64,000 nt of DNA, from NCBI RefSeq assembly GCF_947489715.1, contig NZ_CANLER010000003.1, positions 1-64,000 on the forward strand, given 5' to 3'. Numbering within the stretch: the stretch's first letter is position 1; every line of letters begins with the position of its first letter. Below, piece by piece: positions 52,799-60,787 of the stretch. A model generated the notes under the pieces. The model had not been told where the DNA came from and made no database searches. It worked only from the letters and a program-made list of their open reading frames with translations. Made by a program: the position numbers and the translations under genes. The DNA is from an uncultured Roseovarius sp. (GTDB taxonomy: Bacteria > Pseudomonadota > Alphaproteobacteria > Rhodobacterales > Rhodobacteraceae).

Positions 52799-54985
52799 TC
52801 ATGCGAATAAAACGCCGTTTTCCTGCATCGGAAGCGTAGTCACCAACGAACCTGAGAGACTTGCGAGAGCGTTCGCAAGGGCCGGTGCTGAAGGTGGGGT
52901 GCCAGGTTCCCCAACGCCTGTCGGAGCCTCGGCTGAGGGCACGATATGAACCTCGATCGCGGCGATATCACCGATGCGCAAGGGCTCATAATCGGGGAAG
53001 TTATACTGATCAACCACACCATCGGTCAGCGTTATCTGATCACGCATCGCATGACCCAAGCCATAGCCGATACCACCTTCCATCTGCGCACGCACTATGT
53101 CCGGGTTCACGGCGATGCCGCAATCCACGGCGCAGGTCACCTTTTCAATCTTGATACCGGATGACGGATCACCCGAGATCTCGACCACCTGCGCGGCGTA
53201 AGAGCCAAAGGATTTGTGCACGGCAATACCCTGAGTGTGTCCAGTCGGCGCGTTGCCCCAACCCGCCTTTTCAGCGGCGAGTTTCAGCACCTGCGCTTTG
53301 CGGCTTTGGTCCGCGCTGCCAACATCTGTCAGATGCGCAAGGCGGAACTCGACCGGGTCGCTATTCGCCGCCTTTGCTGCCATGTCCATCATCACCTCCA
53401 TCACATAAGCCGTGTGCGTGTGACCGACAGAGCGCCACCACAAGACCGACGTGGCCTTTGGCGTATCGGTCAAGCCAACCGCCATGCCGGGAATGGCGTA
53501 AGGACTGTCAGCAACCCCCTCGACCGAGCTGTGATCAACACCATCGTGCACGATCATGGATTCAAACACCGTGCCTTTCATGATCGACTGACCTGCGATC
53601 TGGTGCTGCCATCCGACGATCTTGCCCGCGCCATCCAGACCAACGCGTACCTTGTGACCAAACGCCGGGCGATAATAGCCGCTGCGAATGTCGTCTTCGC
53701 GCGTCCAGATCAGTTTGACCGGACGCGACCTGTCAGTAACGACAAAAGCCAGCGCAGCCTCAACTTGATAATCTGCGTCCGGCGTGGCACGACGCCCGAA
53801 TGATCCACCAGCCAACATCGTGTTGATCTGGATTTTCTCTTGAGGCAGATCAAAGATTTGCTGATAGGCCAGATGTGGCCCCGTGGGCATCTGACACCCG
53901 TCGTGCAGAACGATATTGCCTTCAGCGGTCTGTTCGATGGTGCAATTCAGCGGCTCCATCGGGGCATGGGCCAAAAGCGGGAAATAGAATGTCTTTTCGA
54001 TCACGGTGGCGGCGCCATCTATGGCCGCACTGACCGCAGCCGCGTCGGCCTTGTTAACGTTATAGACCGGCTCGGCCTCCAATGCGGCCATGATCTCGGC
54101 CCTGATGTCATCAGAACTGCGTGTCTCAGCTGCAGACATGTCCCATTCGACCTCAAGTGCGTCGCGCGCCTGGATCGCTGACCAGGTGTTTTCGCCATAA
54201 ACCGCGACACCAGCCTGATTGGGCAAAACGGCCGCACTGATGAACCCTTTCACCTCTTTCGCGGCAGCGTCATCAAAGCTGAGGGCCTGACCGCCACGGG
54301 AGTCTGGACGTTTGATGACCGTAACCATCTGGTTCGGCAGGTGCAGATCCATAGCATAGAGAGCCTGGCCGTTGCCCTTGATTACCGAATCCTTGCGGCG
54401 TGTGGTCTCGTTCCCGATCAGGCGGAATTCTGACGTGTCCTTCAGGCGCGGCTCTGTCGGAGCATCCAGTTCTGCGGCGGCGGAAACGAAATCAGCAATG
54501 GGCGCGGATTGACCATCAGCCAGGATCATCCCCTCTTCGATGCGGATCGCGGCAGTGTCGATTTGCCAGGCTTTAGCGGCTGCGGAAATTAGCATCTCGC
54601 GCGCGGCGGCCCCGGCCTGGCGGTACTGCATCCAGGAATTAGCCATGGCAGTCGATCCGCCGGTGCCCTGAAAGGGGCCAAAGAGAAGGTTATTGTAGAC
54701 CGCCGGATCAGACGGCGCGAATTCATATTCGATCTGGTCCATGCGCAGGCCGATTTCTTCGGCGATCAGGGTCGGCAGGCCAGTTGCAGGGCCCTGACCC
54801 TTTTCGAAATGCTTGACGATGGCTGTGACTTTGCCATCGGCGTCGATCTTGACGAACGGGTTGAACCGCGCGCCAGTGCCCGACGTGGATGCGAGCGTGC
54901 CATCATTGCGGATACCTACGAACAGAACCGCGCCCGTGGCGGTGGCCCCTTTCAAGAAATTGCGGCGGGTGGATGTGAGTGTCAT
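52799..54985 (-). CDS. Molybdenum hydroxylase large subunit, IorB (isoquinoline oxidoreductase beta) type
   Basis: A 728-residue xanthine-oxidase-family catalytic subunit with a twin-arginine signal (TSTRRNFLKG), so it is exported folded. It contains GQGPATGLPTLIAEE, AGGSFGRR, CAVDCGIAVNPDIV and the catalytic Glu in GVGEPGTPPSAPALANA. It belongs to the split two-subunit type that hydroxylates N-heterocycles or oxidises aldehydes. It follows iorA by 3 bases. Cytochrome subunits that often accompany such exported enzymes are not present. Confidence 0.9.
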   Translation of the reverse strand: MTLTSTRRNFLKGATATGAVLFVGIRNDGTLASTSGTGARFNPFVKIDADGKVTAIVKHFEKGQGPATGLPTLIAEEIGLRMDQIEYEFAPSDPAVYNNLLFGPFQGTGGSTAMANSWMQYRQAGAAAREMLISAAAKAWQIDTAAIRIEEGMILADGQSAPIADFVSAAAELDAPTEPRLKDTSEFRLIGNETTRRKDSVIKGNGQALYAMDLHLPNQMVTVIKRPDSRGGQALSFDDAAAKEVKGFISAAVLPNQAGVAVYGENTWSAIQARDALEVEWDMSAAETRSSDDIRAEIMAALEAEPVYNVNKADAAAVSAAIDGAATVIEKTFYFPLLAHAPMEPLNCTIEQTAEGNIVLHDGCQMPTGPHLAYQQIFDLPQEKIQINTMLAGGSFGRRATPDADYQVEAALAFVVTDRSRPVKLIWTREDDIRSGYYRPAFGHKVRVGLDGAGKIVGWQHQIAGQSIMKGTVFESMIVHDGVDHSSVEGVADSPYAIPGMAVGLTDTPKATSVLWWRSVGHTHTAYVMEVMMDMAAKAANSDPVEFRLAHLTDVGSADQSRKAQVLKLAAEKAGWGNAPTGHTQGIAVHKSFGSYAAQVVEISGDPSSGIKIEKVTCAVDCGIAVNPDIVRAQMEGGIGYGLGHAMRDQITLTDGVVDQYNFPDYEPLRIGDIAAIEVHIVPSAEAPTGVGEPGTPPSAPALANALASLSGSLVTTLPMQENGVLFA

Positions 54986-54988
54986 CGA

Positions 54989-55453
54989 TCAGCCCTCCAG
55001 GATTTCTGCGGCGCGGTGAATACCGGCGCGAATACGTTGGTAGGTTGCGCAACGGCAGGCGTTGCCGGACATGTAATCGTCAATCTCTTCGCTGCTTGGT
55101 TTGGGGTTTTCAGCCAGAAGACCCGCCGCAGACATGATCTGCCCGGACTGGCAATAGCCGCACTGGACAACATCCAATTCGACCCAGGCTTGCTGTAACG
55201 CCGCGCCGATCTGGTTGTCGGCCATGGCTTCAATTGTCGTGATCTCGACGCCATCGACGTCTTCCACATAGGTCTGGCAAGCGCGTGACGGCAAGCCATC
55301 TAGATGCACGGTACATGCCCCGCAGGAGGCCACGCCGCATCCGAATTTCGTGCCAGTCAGTTTTAGGTCATCCCGTATCACCCACAACAGTGGGGTTCTT
55401 GGTTCGGCATCGACCATCTTGGTCTCGCCATTCAGTTTCAGCGTGAACGCCAT
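54989..55453 (-). CDS. [2Fe-2S] subunit of the molybdenum hydroxylase, IorA type
   Basis: A 154-residue iron-sulfur protein with the plant-type cluster Cys (FGCGVASCGACTVHLDG and a later Cys in ACQTYV) and the family's second cluster Cys (QCGYCQSGQIM, NACRCATYQR). It passes electrons from the IorB-type subunit. It is the first gene of the operon and sits next to two operator-like palindromes. It lacks an own signal and probably rides out with the Tat-targeted partner. Confidence 0.93.
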   Translation of the reverse strand: MAFTLKLNGETKMVDAEPRTPLLWVIRDDLKLTGTKFGCGVASCGACTVHLDGLPSRACQTYVEDVDGVEITTIEAMADNQIGAALQQAWVELDVVQCGYCQSGQIMSAAGLLAENPKPSSEEIDDYMSGNACRCATYQRIRAGIHRAAEILEG

Positions 55454-55490
55454 GCAACATACCTCCGAAGAAAAAGAGAAAAGGCTTAGG

Positions 55491-55510
55491 TGTAAACTAG
55501 TGCGTTTACC
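55491..55510. promoter_or_regulatory. Imperfect TetR-type operator, site 1
   Basis: TGTAAACTAGTGCGTTTACC has a TGTAAAC...GTTTACc inverted repeat resembling the perfect site 40 bases away. It is nearer to iorA and probably binds the same repressor with lower affinity. Confidence 0.65.
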
Positions 55511-55530
55511 GTAGGATCAAGACACACCAA

Positions 55531-55550
55531 TGTAAACTCATAAGTTTACA
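55531..55550. promoter_or_regulatory. Perfect TetR-type operator, site 2
   Basis: TGTAAACTCATAAGTTTACA has perfect 8-base arms around CATA. It lies in the 142-base gap between iorA (minus) and the tetR gene (plus), 40 bases from site 1. Confidence 0.78.
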
Positions 55551-55595
55551 CTCAGGTTTGACGGCTACGCACCCGCATGATTTAAGGCTCGGACC

Positions 55596-56195
55596 ATGGT
55601 GGACAGTAACTCTCCCAGTGCGTGCAAGAACGCCCAGATCATCGAAGCTGCGGTCGATGAGTTTCAGGAGAACGGGTACGCTTATGCCAGCATGGATCGC
55701 ATTTCAGCGAGGGCTTCAGTCTCCAAACGAACGCTTTACAAGCACTTCGAAAGTAAGGAAAATTTATTCCGGTCGATCGTGATGGAGCTGGCCGGTCGCT
55801 TTGCCGAGATGCAGGATATACGCTATGTTACAGGAAGAGATATTCGCACACAGCTCTTGGAGTTAGCCTGGGCAGAGGGGCGGATTTTGATGCGTCCGGA
55901 CGTGATGGCAATGGCACGCATGATCATAAGCGAAACCCTGCGCAATCCGGCGTTGGCCGAAGAGGCACAAGGAAAGGTCGACAAAACAGCAACCTTTGTG
56001 CGGATGATCGAAGATGCCAGTGCTGATGGTCAGCTGAACGTCGAAGATTCGGTGGTTGCCGGGCAGGAATTCATCGGGTTGATCAAGGCAAAGGCCTTTT
56101 GGCCGATGCTGTTCAGCGGATCGGTTGTCAGCGAAGCGGAAATGACTGAGATCGTCGAAAGTGCCGTTGACTTGATCATGAGCCGGTATGGCTGA
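55596..56195 (+). CDS. TetR-family regulator of the IorAB-type operon
   Basis: A 199-residue repressor with a TetR HTH (ISARASVSKRTLYKHFESKENLF at about 37-59) and a C-terminal domain of the AcrR/QacR-like type. Divergent from the molybdenum hydroxylase with two TGTAAAC palindromes between, it very likely represses that operon and itself, and releases on binding the enzyme substrate or a related aromatic. Confidence 0.92.
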   Translation: MVDSNSPSACKNAQIIEAAVDEFQENGYAYASMDRISARASVSKRTLYKHFESKENLFRSIVMELAGRFAEMQDIRYVTGRDIRTQLLELAWAEGRILMRPDVMAMARMIISETLRNPALAEEAQGKVDKTATFVRMIEDASADGQLNVEDSVVAGQEFIGLIKAKAFWPMLFSGSVVSEAEMTEIVESAVDLIMSRYG

Positions 56196-57045
56196 TCGAA
56201 AAGGCAGTCCGACGCACAGTCACGAAGTAAAACAAGTTTTGACACCCAAACTTACGCAAACGAGCCCTAATTGGTGTAGGTATGGCTGCCAAATGGCAAA
56301 ACTATGTGTCGTTCCAAAATTGCCTTAGTGGCGGTGCTGGGAGACCTATGCGAACCAGTCTCTACTAACACAGCGGCACGCGGGAACACCCAGCGAACTC
56401 TAGGCGATTTGCTAACTTTCTGAATTTTCTCGGCTCTGATCGAGCAAAGCGTTTTCGAACTAAACTTCGCTCTACTCGACCCCCGAAAAAGCGGGAGAAC
56501 ACAGGGCAAAAGGCAGACTGCTGACAGAGATTGGGGTGGGTGGCGGACAGAGGGTCATCCATATTTTTTGCTGCAAGCTATTGATATTTAGTTTTTTAAA
56601 ATTTCTGAATTACGTACATACCTCCTTTAATACCACTCATGGGTAATTTTTTCACAACCTTCCAGTTTACTTTCAGCCAAAGCAGGCTTTGGCAACTGAC
56701 GCATTGAAAGCCAAGTTTGAGCCCACAACGGACCCGTCGAATTTTCGCTGCAAGCGCTCGCAGCAGGAAAATTGCTGCAGCTGCATTATTTTCAGCGCCG
56801 CTGCGCGGCGTGAAAACCCGCCATTCATGCTTGCCGCAGCGAGATTTTCTGTCCGATTCACAAGTGCGGATGGGGCGGACGAGGTCTGCACCCGACTGCC
56901 GCGCAATGCGGCAAGGTACTGAAGTCCTCTCTTTGTTCGGAAAGGAAGCCACCGGTCTTCCAGAACCTTTACAAAAAGGACAGAAACCTAAATCCGGCCA
57001 TTCGTTTCCTGGGTGTCGCGCGATCCAATAGATCGTTGTATTTTA
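56196..57045. other. 850-base region without a supported gene
   Basis: Only short frames of poor composition are present. Between about 56690 and 56930 there are several small GC-rich inverted repeats (for example CGCCGCTGCGCGGCG near 56800), which may be a degenerate dispersed repeat. It leads into a transposase remnant. Confidence 0.5.
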
Positions 57046-57163
57046 GGCATCGACGATCGCAAGCATGATCGGGATTGCCTCCCATTGGTTTTGGCACTCA
57101 TCCCAGCCGCGGTCCGGTGTGCCTGCAGATAGGTGGTATCAACCATGACGGTTGTTACTGGCA
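57046..57163 (-). pseudogene. Remnant of an IS5-type transposase
   Basis: On the minus strand the frame MVDTTYLQAHRTAAGMSAK and, after a frame change, IPIMLAIVDA resemble the region of IS5-family DDE transposases that reads VDxTxxxAHRxAA...GGxxxKxHAxVDA. Both ends of the element are missing. This fragment marks past insertion sequence activity. The match is by eye and short. Confidence 0.4.
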
Positions 57164-57209
57164 GCGTTCCGTCGCCAGGTCAGCCAAGGTTGATGCCACC
57201 TTCCAACAG

Positions 57210-57677
57210 TCACTTCAGCGCTAAATCAACGTCAATGTTGTTTCTGACTGCGGCAGAGTAGGGACAAATCTTATGAGCGCCATCGACGATTTTCTGCCCG
57301 GTTTCTTTGTTGATGTCGGGCAGGTCAACTTCCAGGCGGACACCCAGCTTGAATGCCGCACCATCTGACCCAGGCTTGAGTGCGACGCTTGATGCGACAG
57401 AGGCCTTTGAAGCATCAACACCCATACTGAGAGCTGTATACCGAAGTGCTGAAATGAAGCAGCCTGCATAGCCTGCCGCAAAAAGCATTTCGGGGTCGAC
57501 CCGCGCGCGGTCAGAAGAGGCGGGCGCTTCCTGCATTTCTTCGGGTAGCATGTCGTAGACTGCAGATGGCATGACAAGATCGAGATCAAGTGTACCGTCG
57601 GCAGTGGACACACGTCCTGCACGCCCTCCTGATGCAGTAGCAGTTGTAATGTAAATTGCTGGTTCCAAGGCCGACAT
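57210..57677 (-). CDS. Organic hydroperoxide resistance protein (Ohr/OsmC family)
   Basis: A 155-residue thiol peroxidase that reduces organic hydroperoxides. The two catalytic Cys lie in GYAGCFISALRY (about residue 73) and HKICPYSAAVRNN (about 140), as in Ohr. AATGGGAGAATG precedes the start. It is divergent from the unknown gene at 57768; no OhrR gene is adjacent. Confidence 0.9.
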   Translation of the reverse strand: MSALEPAIYITTATASGGRAGRVSTADGTLDLDLVMPSAVYDMLPEEMQEAPASSDRARVDPEMLFAAGYAGCFISALRYTALSMGVDASKASVASSVALKPGSDGAAFKLGVRLEVDLPDINKETGQKIVDGAHKICPYSAAVRNNIDVDLALK

Positions 57678-57767
57678 GTCATTCTCCCATTTAGAACTAT
57701 CGTTGATTTACCGTGTCGCTCGATTTATAATGTTAAAATATGTAACGTGTCAATATGTGCAGTTAGG

Positions 57768-58553
57768 ATGAAGATGCATTCCAGATTTACCGAACTCCGA
57801 AAGACCAAGCTCGGTAAGGGGTTAGAGAGCCTCTTGAGTAGCCCTAAAAAGTATGTGGAATATGCAGCGCTATCACGCGCTGGCCTACCAGCAATCACAG
57901 CTGCTGTGCATGAGCTTGAGGAATTGTTTCCGATAGTTAGATCGGATCAGGCAGCCAGACAGTTTTGTGGCGCTGTTGTTGGAGAGGTCATGAGGGACGC
58001 TGGCCATGAGATTCTGCGGCCCAGAGGTCGTGTGTCCGGAAATCTCTTTACATACGGGACGGTTTGGACACCGTTCCCGGTACAAAAAGATCCTGTCCAG
58101 ATCGTCCGGAGCATGCGCAGTGCCCCTGGAAAACTATCCGCAATGCTAAACAACATTCCTGTTCGATTTCTGCAGATCGAATCACAGGGGGGCCGTGTAC
58201 CCATAGCTAACCGAATTGTTGAGATGATTGGCATGGATGTTGAGTTGTACAATAGGGTTGAAGGCAAGTCAGCAGAGGCATTGCACGACACCACTCCTGA
58301 AGCGGAGCTCGTGGCCTTAACTTCTAATGATGGTACGCTTAAGGTAGATGAGTTTATCTCCAAGTTTGAAAATTGTCGGGCAATTCTGTGCCAGAGTCTT
58401 ACCCATAGTATTGAAAAGGCTTCAAAATCCGCGGAGTCAACAATTCTGAAACCTGACGCTCTGCAAGACGCAATACGTCTGGCGCATGATGCTGATCAAG
58501 TCTTGCTTAACGATCTTCAGGAGTTTGTTTTGGAACTCTCTTTTGGATCGTAA
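57768..58553 (+). CDS. Unknown 260-residue protein
   Basis: A roughly 260-residue protein with no signal or membrane segment. The start could be 57768 or 57774; AGGA lies 5 bases before the second. Its first part (KTKLGKGLESLLSSPKKYVEYAALSRAGLPA) is basic and helical, then a middle segment (RQFCGAVVGEVMRDAG, RPRGRVSGNLFTYGTVW) followed by helices with DADQVLLNDLQEFVLELS at the end. Its composition is more AT-rich than the neighbours, which may indicate transfer. I do not recognise a family. Confidence 0.7.
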   Translation: MKMHSRFTELRKTKLGKGLESLLSSPKKYVEYAALSRAGLPAITAAVHELEELFPIVRSDQAARQFCGAVVGEVMRDAGHEILRPRGRVSGNLFTYGTVWTPFPVQKDPVQIVRSMRSAPGKLSAMLNNIPVRFLQIESQGGRVPIANRIVEMIGMDVELYNRVEGKSAEALHDTTPEAELVALTSNDGTLKVDEFISKFENCRAILCQSLTHSIEKASKSAESTILKPDALQDAIRLAHDADQVLLNDLQEFVLELSFGS

Positions 58554-58676
58554 GCGATCGATCAAAAGGCGCTGAAACGCTGCTATGCGATCTTGATTAT
58601 CTTGATCGCTGCAATGGCCGCCATCACAAACTATGGGTGCGGTTGAGGCAGATCAATGCTCTGTATCAGAAGCCGG

Positions 58677-59260
58677 CTAAGTCCCCAACCTCGTGCTAGT
58701 GTCTTCTTCGCTAATTCCGTCTGCCATGCGCGCGAAAGCCTTGCGCCAGCCCTGTGCTAGGTCCTTGGTGTTTGCCAGAATCTCAGCCTCTTGCGGACTT
58801 ATGCGCCATGTCAAACGAGCCCGGGTGACGCGCCTGACACTCCAATCAGTATGACGCCGTTCCAACAGTGATATCAAATCCCCGGGTGCAGCGGTTCCCG
58901 GCTCCAACACCCTGTAATACCACCCTGTCCGACCCGTTTTCTGAAACAGATAAGGCATCTTTTCATTGCCCGTATGCAGGCCAAGCTTCCAGCAAGGCTG
59001 GCGGCCCTGGCTGATCTGAACCGTAGCGGTGCCAAGCGTCAGGATATCGCCGATGCAAAGATTATCCTCGGTCAATCCTCTGGTGGAGATGTTTTCGCCA
59101 AAGGCCGCCGGGCTAGGTATCGGCGGCCATGTGACTCTCTGATTGCCACGCGTCATAATGATCGCTGGCATAATGGTGGATGGCTTTCTCGGCGCCGCCA
59201 TGAACCATCAGATCTGCTTGCTCATCTCCAGAAAAACCGGTGCGCGTAATGTTCTGAGAA
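58677..59260 (-). pseudogene. Frameshifted MOSC-domain (YiiM-like) gene
   Basis: The intact C-terminal frame (58677-59201) carries the YiiM pattern PSPAAFGENIST, GDILTLGTATVQISQGRQPCWKL and the C-terminal three-helix domain. The matching N-terminal part, GDEQADLMVHGGAEKAIHHY with DHYDAW, lies directly upstream in another frame, and that frame meets a TAG at 59113-59115. A shift of one base near 59110-59125 would join them. The region upstream of about 59240 no longer matches. The gene is therefore probably inactive, unless the read is wrong. Confidence 0.7.
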
Positions 59261-59604
59261 CCGGTCACCTTAGCCACTGGGTTGTCCTTACCCCGACCGA
59301 GGAATGTGGCCCGGGCGCCTTGGCGGTGCGCGACATCCCAGAGGGCAGCACGCCGAAACTGCCCGCGACCTGGCCAGGATTCCCGATCTTTCTGGACAGC
59401 CCCGGCTTCACGCCGTTATTCGACGGCCCGGAAGTCACGGTGAACGCGGGTTTCGCCAGTGATGTTGAGCTTGCTGGTGTCACCTATGACGGTGTCACCT
59501 CCGCATTGCGGGTGAATGTCAATGTCCACGCGCCCCTGCTCCGCGTGACCGATGTTTTCGACATCGCGTCCGGGGATCTGAGCCTGCCTGGCAAGGTAGA
59601 ATAG
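59251..59604 (+). pseudogene. Unrecognised 3' gene fragment on the plus strand
   Basis: An open frame of about 118 codons with natural composition (ALAVRDIPEGSTPKLPATW, LFDGPEVTVNAGFASDVELAG, LLRVTDVFDIASGDLSLPG) whose 5' end runs into the MOSC pseudogene on the other strand. The frame is open back to 59143, but that part is antisense to conserved MOSC codons. It looks like the end of a longer gene cut by a rearrangement. The family is unknown. Confidence 0.4.
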
Positions 59605-59618
59605 GATGAAGCTTGTAT

Positions 59619-59654
59619 TGCCAAGCTTTGAGTCTCAGCACTCAAAGTTTGGCA
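59619..59654. terminator. Hairpin over the arsR stop codon
   Basis: TGCCAAGCTTTGAGT (59619-59633) and ACTCAAAGTTTGGCA (59640-59654) pair with one mismatch around a 6-base loop that abuts the arsR stop. It lies between convergent genes, so a bidirectional terminator is plausible, though there is no T-run. Confidence 0.45.
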
Positions 59655-59964
59655 GGCCGCAATGTTCCCGGATGTCGGGGTGATTGCTGCAACAATCGTT
59701 GAGAATGAACGAGAGAAGCCCGCCCAACCCGAGAAAGCTTACCCGGTAGATGATTTTTCGCGACTGCCGTTCCGAAGTTATCAGGCCAGCGCGTTCCAAT
59801 GCTGACAGATGAAAGGATGCTTTCGAAGATATCGCCTCCATGGCCTCGGCGATCTCACCAGCCGCAGCGCCGCCTTCGCCGCAACCGATCAGATAACGAA
59901 TGATGCGCAGACGCATTTCCTGAGACAGAGCACCAAGCATCGCAATCGCATCTTCCTCATTCAT
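59635..59964 (-). CDS. ArsR-family repressor with a C-terminal Cys site
   Basis: A 109-residue winged-helix repressor (LGALSQEMRLRIIRYLI, ISSKASFHLSALERAGLI, RQSRKIIYRVS). It has Cys91, Cys92, Cys102 and Cys109 at the C-terminus (NDCCSNHPDIREHC and final NFEC). A CC...C arrangement in this place is the As(III) site of the Acidithiobacillus-type ArsR, so arsenite or another thiophilic ligand may be its signal. A perfect ATTTCAA...TTGAAAT palindrome touches its start codon. It is divergent from a GST-like gene. Confidence 0.9.
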   Translation of the reverse strand: MNEEDAIAMLGALSQEMRLRIIRYLIGCGEGGAAAGEIAEAMEAISSKASFHLSALERAGLITSERQSRKIIYRVSFLGLGGLLSFILNDCCSNHPDIREHCGLPNFEC

Positions 59965-59984
59965 ATTTCAACCTCTCTTGAAAT
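59965..59984. promoter_or_regulatory. ArsR-type operator
   Basis: ATTTCAACCTCTCTTGAAAT has perfect 7-base arms with a 6-base spacer, close to the known ATTCAA-N6-TTGAAT type of ArsR sites. It is immediately upstream of the arsR start and 80 bases from the GST-like start, so it can control both directions. Confidence 0.78.
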
Positions 59985-60064
59985 GTTGAATAGTTATCCA
60001 TATAACACCTTCGACTCACCACAAACAACCCTGCAGCCCTTTGCCTGAACAAATCGGATATGCC

Positions 60065-60766
60065 ATGAAGATCGTCAGTTTCAAAATTTGCCCGTTCGTC
60101 CAACGCGTCGCCGCACTGCTCGAAGCGAAAAACCTGCCCTACGAGATCGAATTCATCAGCTTGCAGGACAAACCACAGTGGTTTCTCGACATCTCACCCA
60201 ATGGTCAGGTGCCGGTTCTCATCACCGATGGCGGTCAGGCCCTGTTTGAAAGCGATGCCATCGTTGAGTATCTCGAAGAGGCATATCCAGCCCTGCAACC
60301 CGGGCTGTCCCCCGAAGAAAAAGCGACAAATCGCGCATGGGCTTATCTGGCGACCAAGAACTATCTGGTTCAATGCAGCGCGCAGCGCAGTGCGGACAAA
60401 GCAACCCTTTCCGAACGTGCAGCAAAGCTGGACGTTGCCTTTGACCGGATCGAAGCGAAGCTCTGCGATACGCGGTTCTTTGGTGGCAACGAGATTGGCA
60501 TGGTCGATGTGGCGTGGCTGGTCCTGTTGCACCGGGCAGCGATCATCGAAAAAAACACAGGCTACGACTTCATTGGGGACCGCCCAAAGCTGAAATCATG
60601 GCAGGCGCATTTGATGCAGACAGGTCTGGCGGAGAAGTCTGTTCCGGCCGAATTTGAGGATGCGTTTGTGGATTTTTACCTGTCTGACCAGACGTTCCTT
60701 GGCCGATGCAAGGAAAATGGCGGTTGCAAAAAGAATGCGGCCGAGCTGGCGGATGCGTGCTGCTGA
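60065..60766 (+). CDS. GST-like protein with Cys-rich C-terminus
   Basis: A 233-residue GST-fold protein. The N-terminal domain has KICPFVQRVAALLEAKNLPYE, with a CPxV motif as in omega/stringent-starvation-like GSTs, and ISPNGQVPVLITDG plus ALFESDAIVEYLEE. The helical domain follows, and an extra tail CKENGGCKKNAAELADACC contributes four Cys. The tail is unusual for GSTs and could hold a soft metal or metalloid. It is divergent from arsR and 21 bases upstream of the C-S lyase, and so probably ArsR-regulated. Confidence 0.88.
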   Translation: MKIVSFKICPFVQRVAALLEAKNLPYEIEFISLQDKPQWFLDISPNGQVPVLITDGGQALFESDAIVEYLEEAYPALQPGLSPEEKATNRAWAYLATKNYLVQCSAQRSADKATLSERAAKLDVAFDRIEAKLCDTRFFGGNEIGMVDVAWLVLLHRAAIIEKNTGYDFIGDRPKLKSWQAHLMQTGLAEKSVPAEFEDAFVDFYLSDQTFLGRCKENGGCKKNAAELADACC

Positions 60767-60787
60767 CAGAGGCTTCATTCCGCCCCC

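Noticed and set aside
56596-56952. Short overlapping frames on both strands in the 56.6-57.0 kb gap
   Set aside because: They are mutually overlapping with low-quality composition over small inverted repeats and look non-coding.
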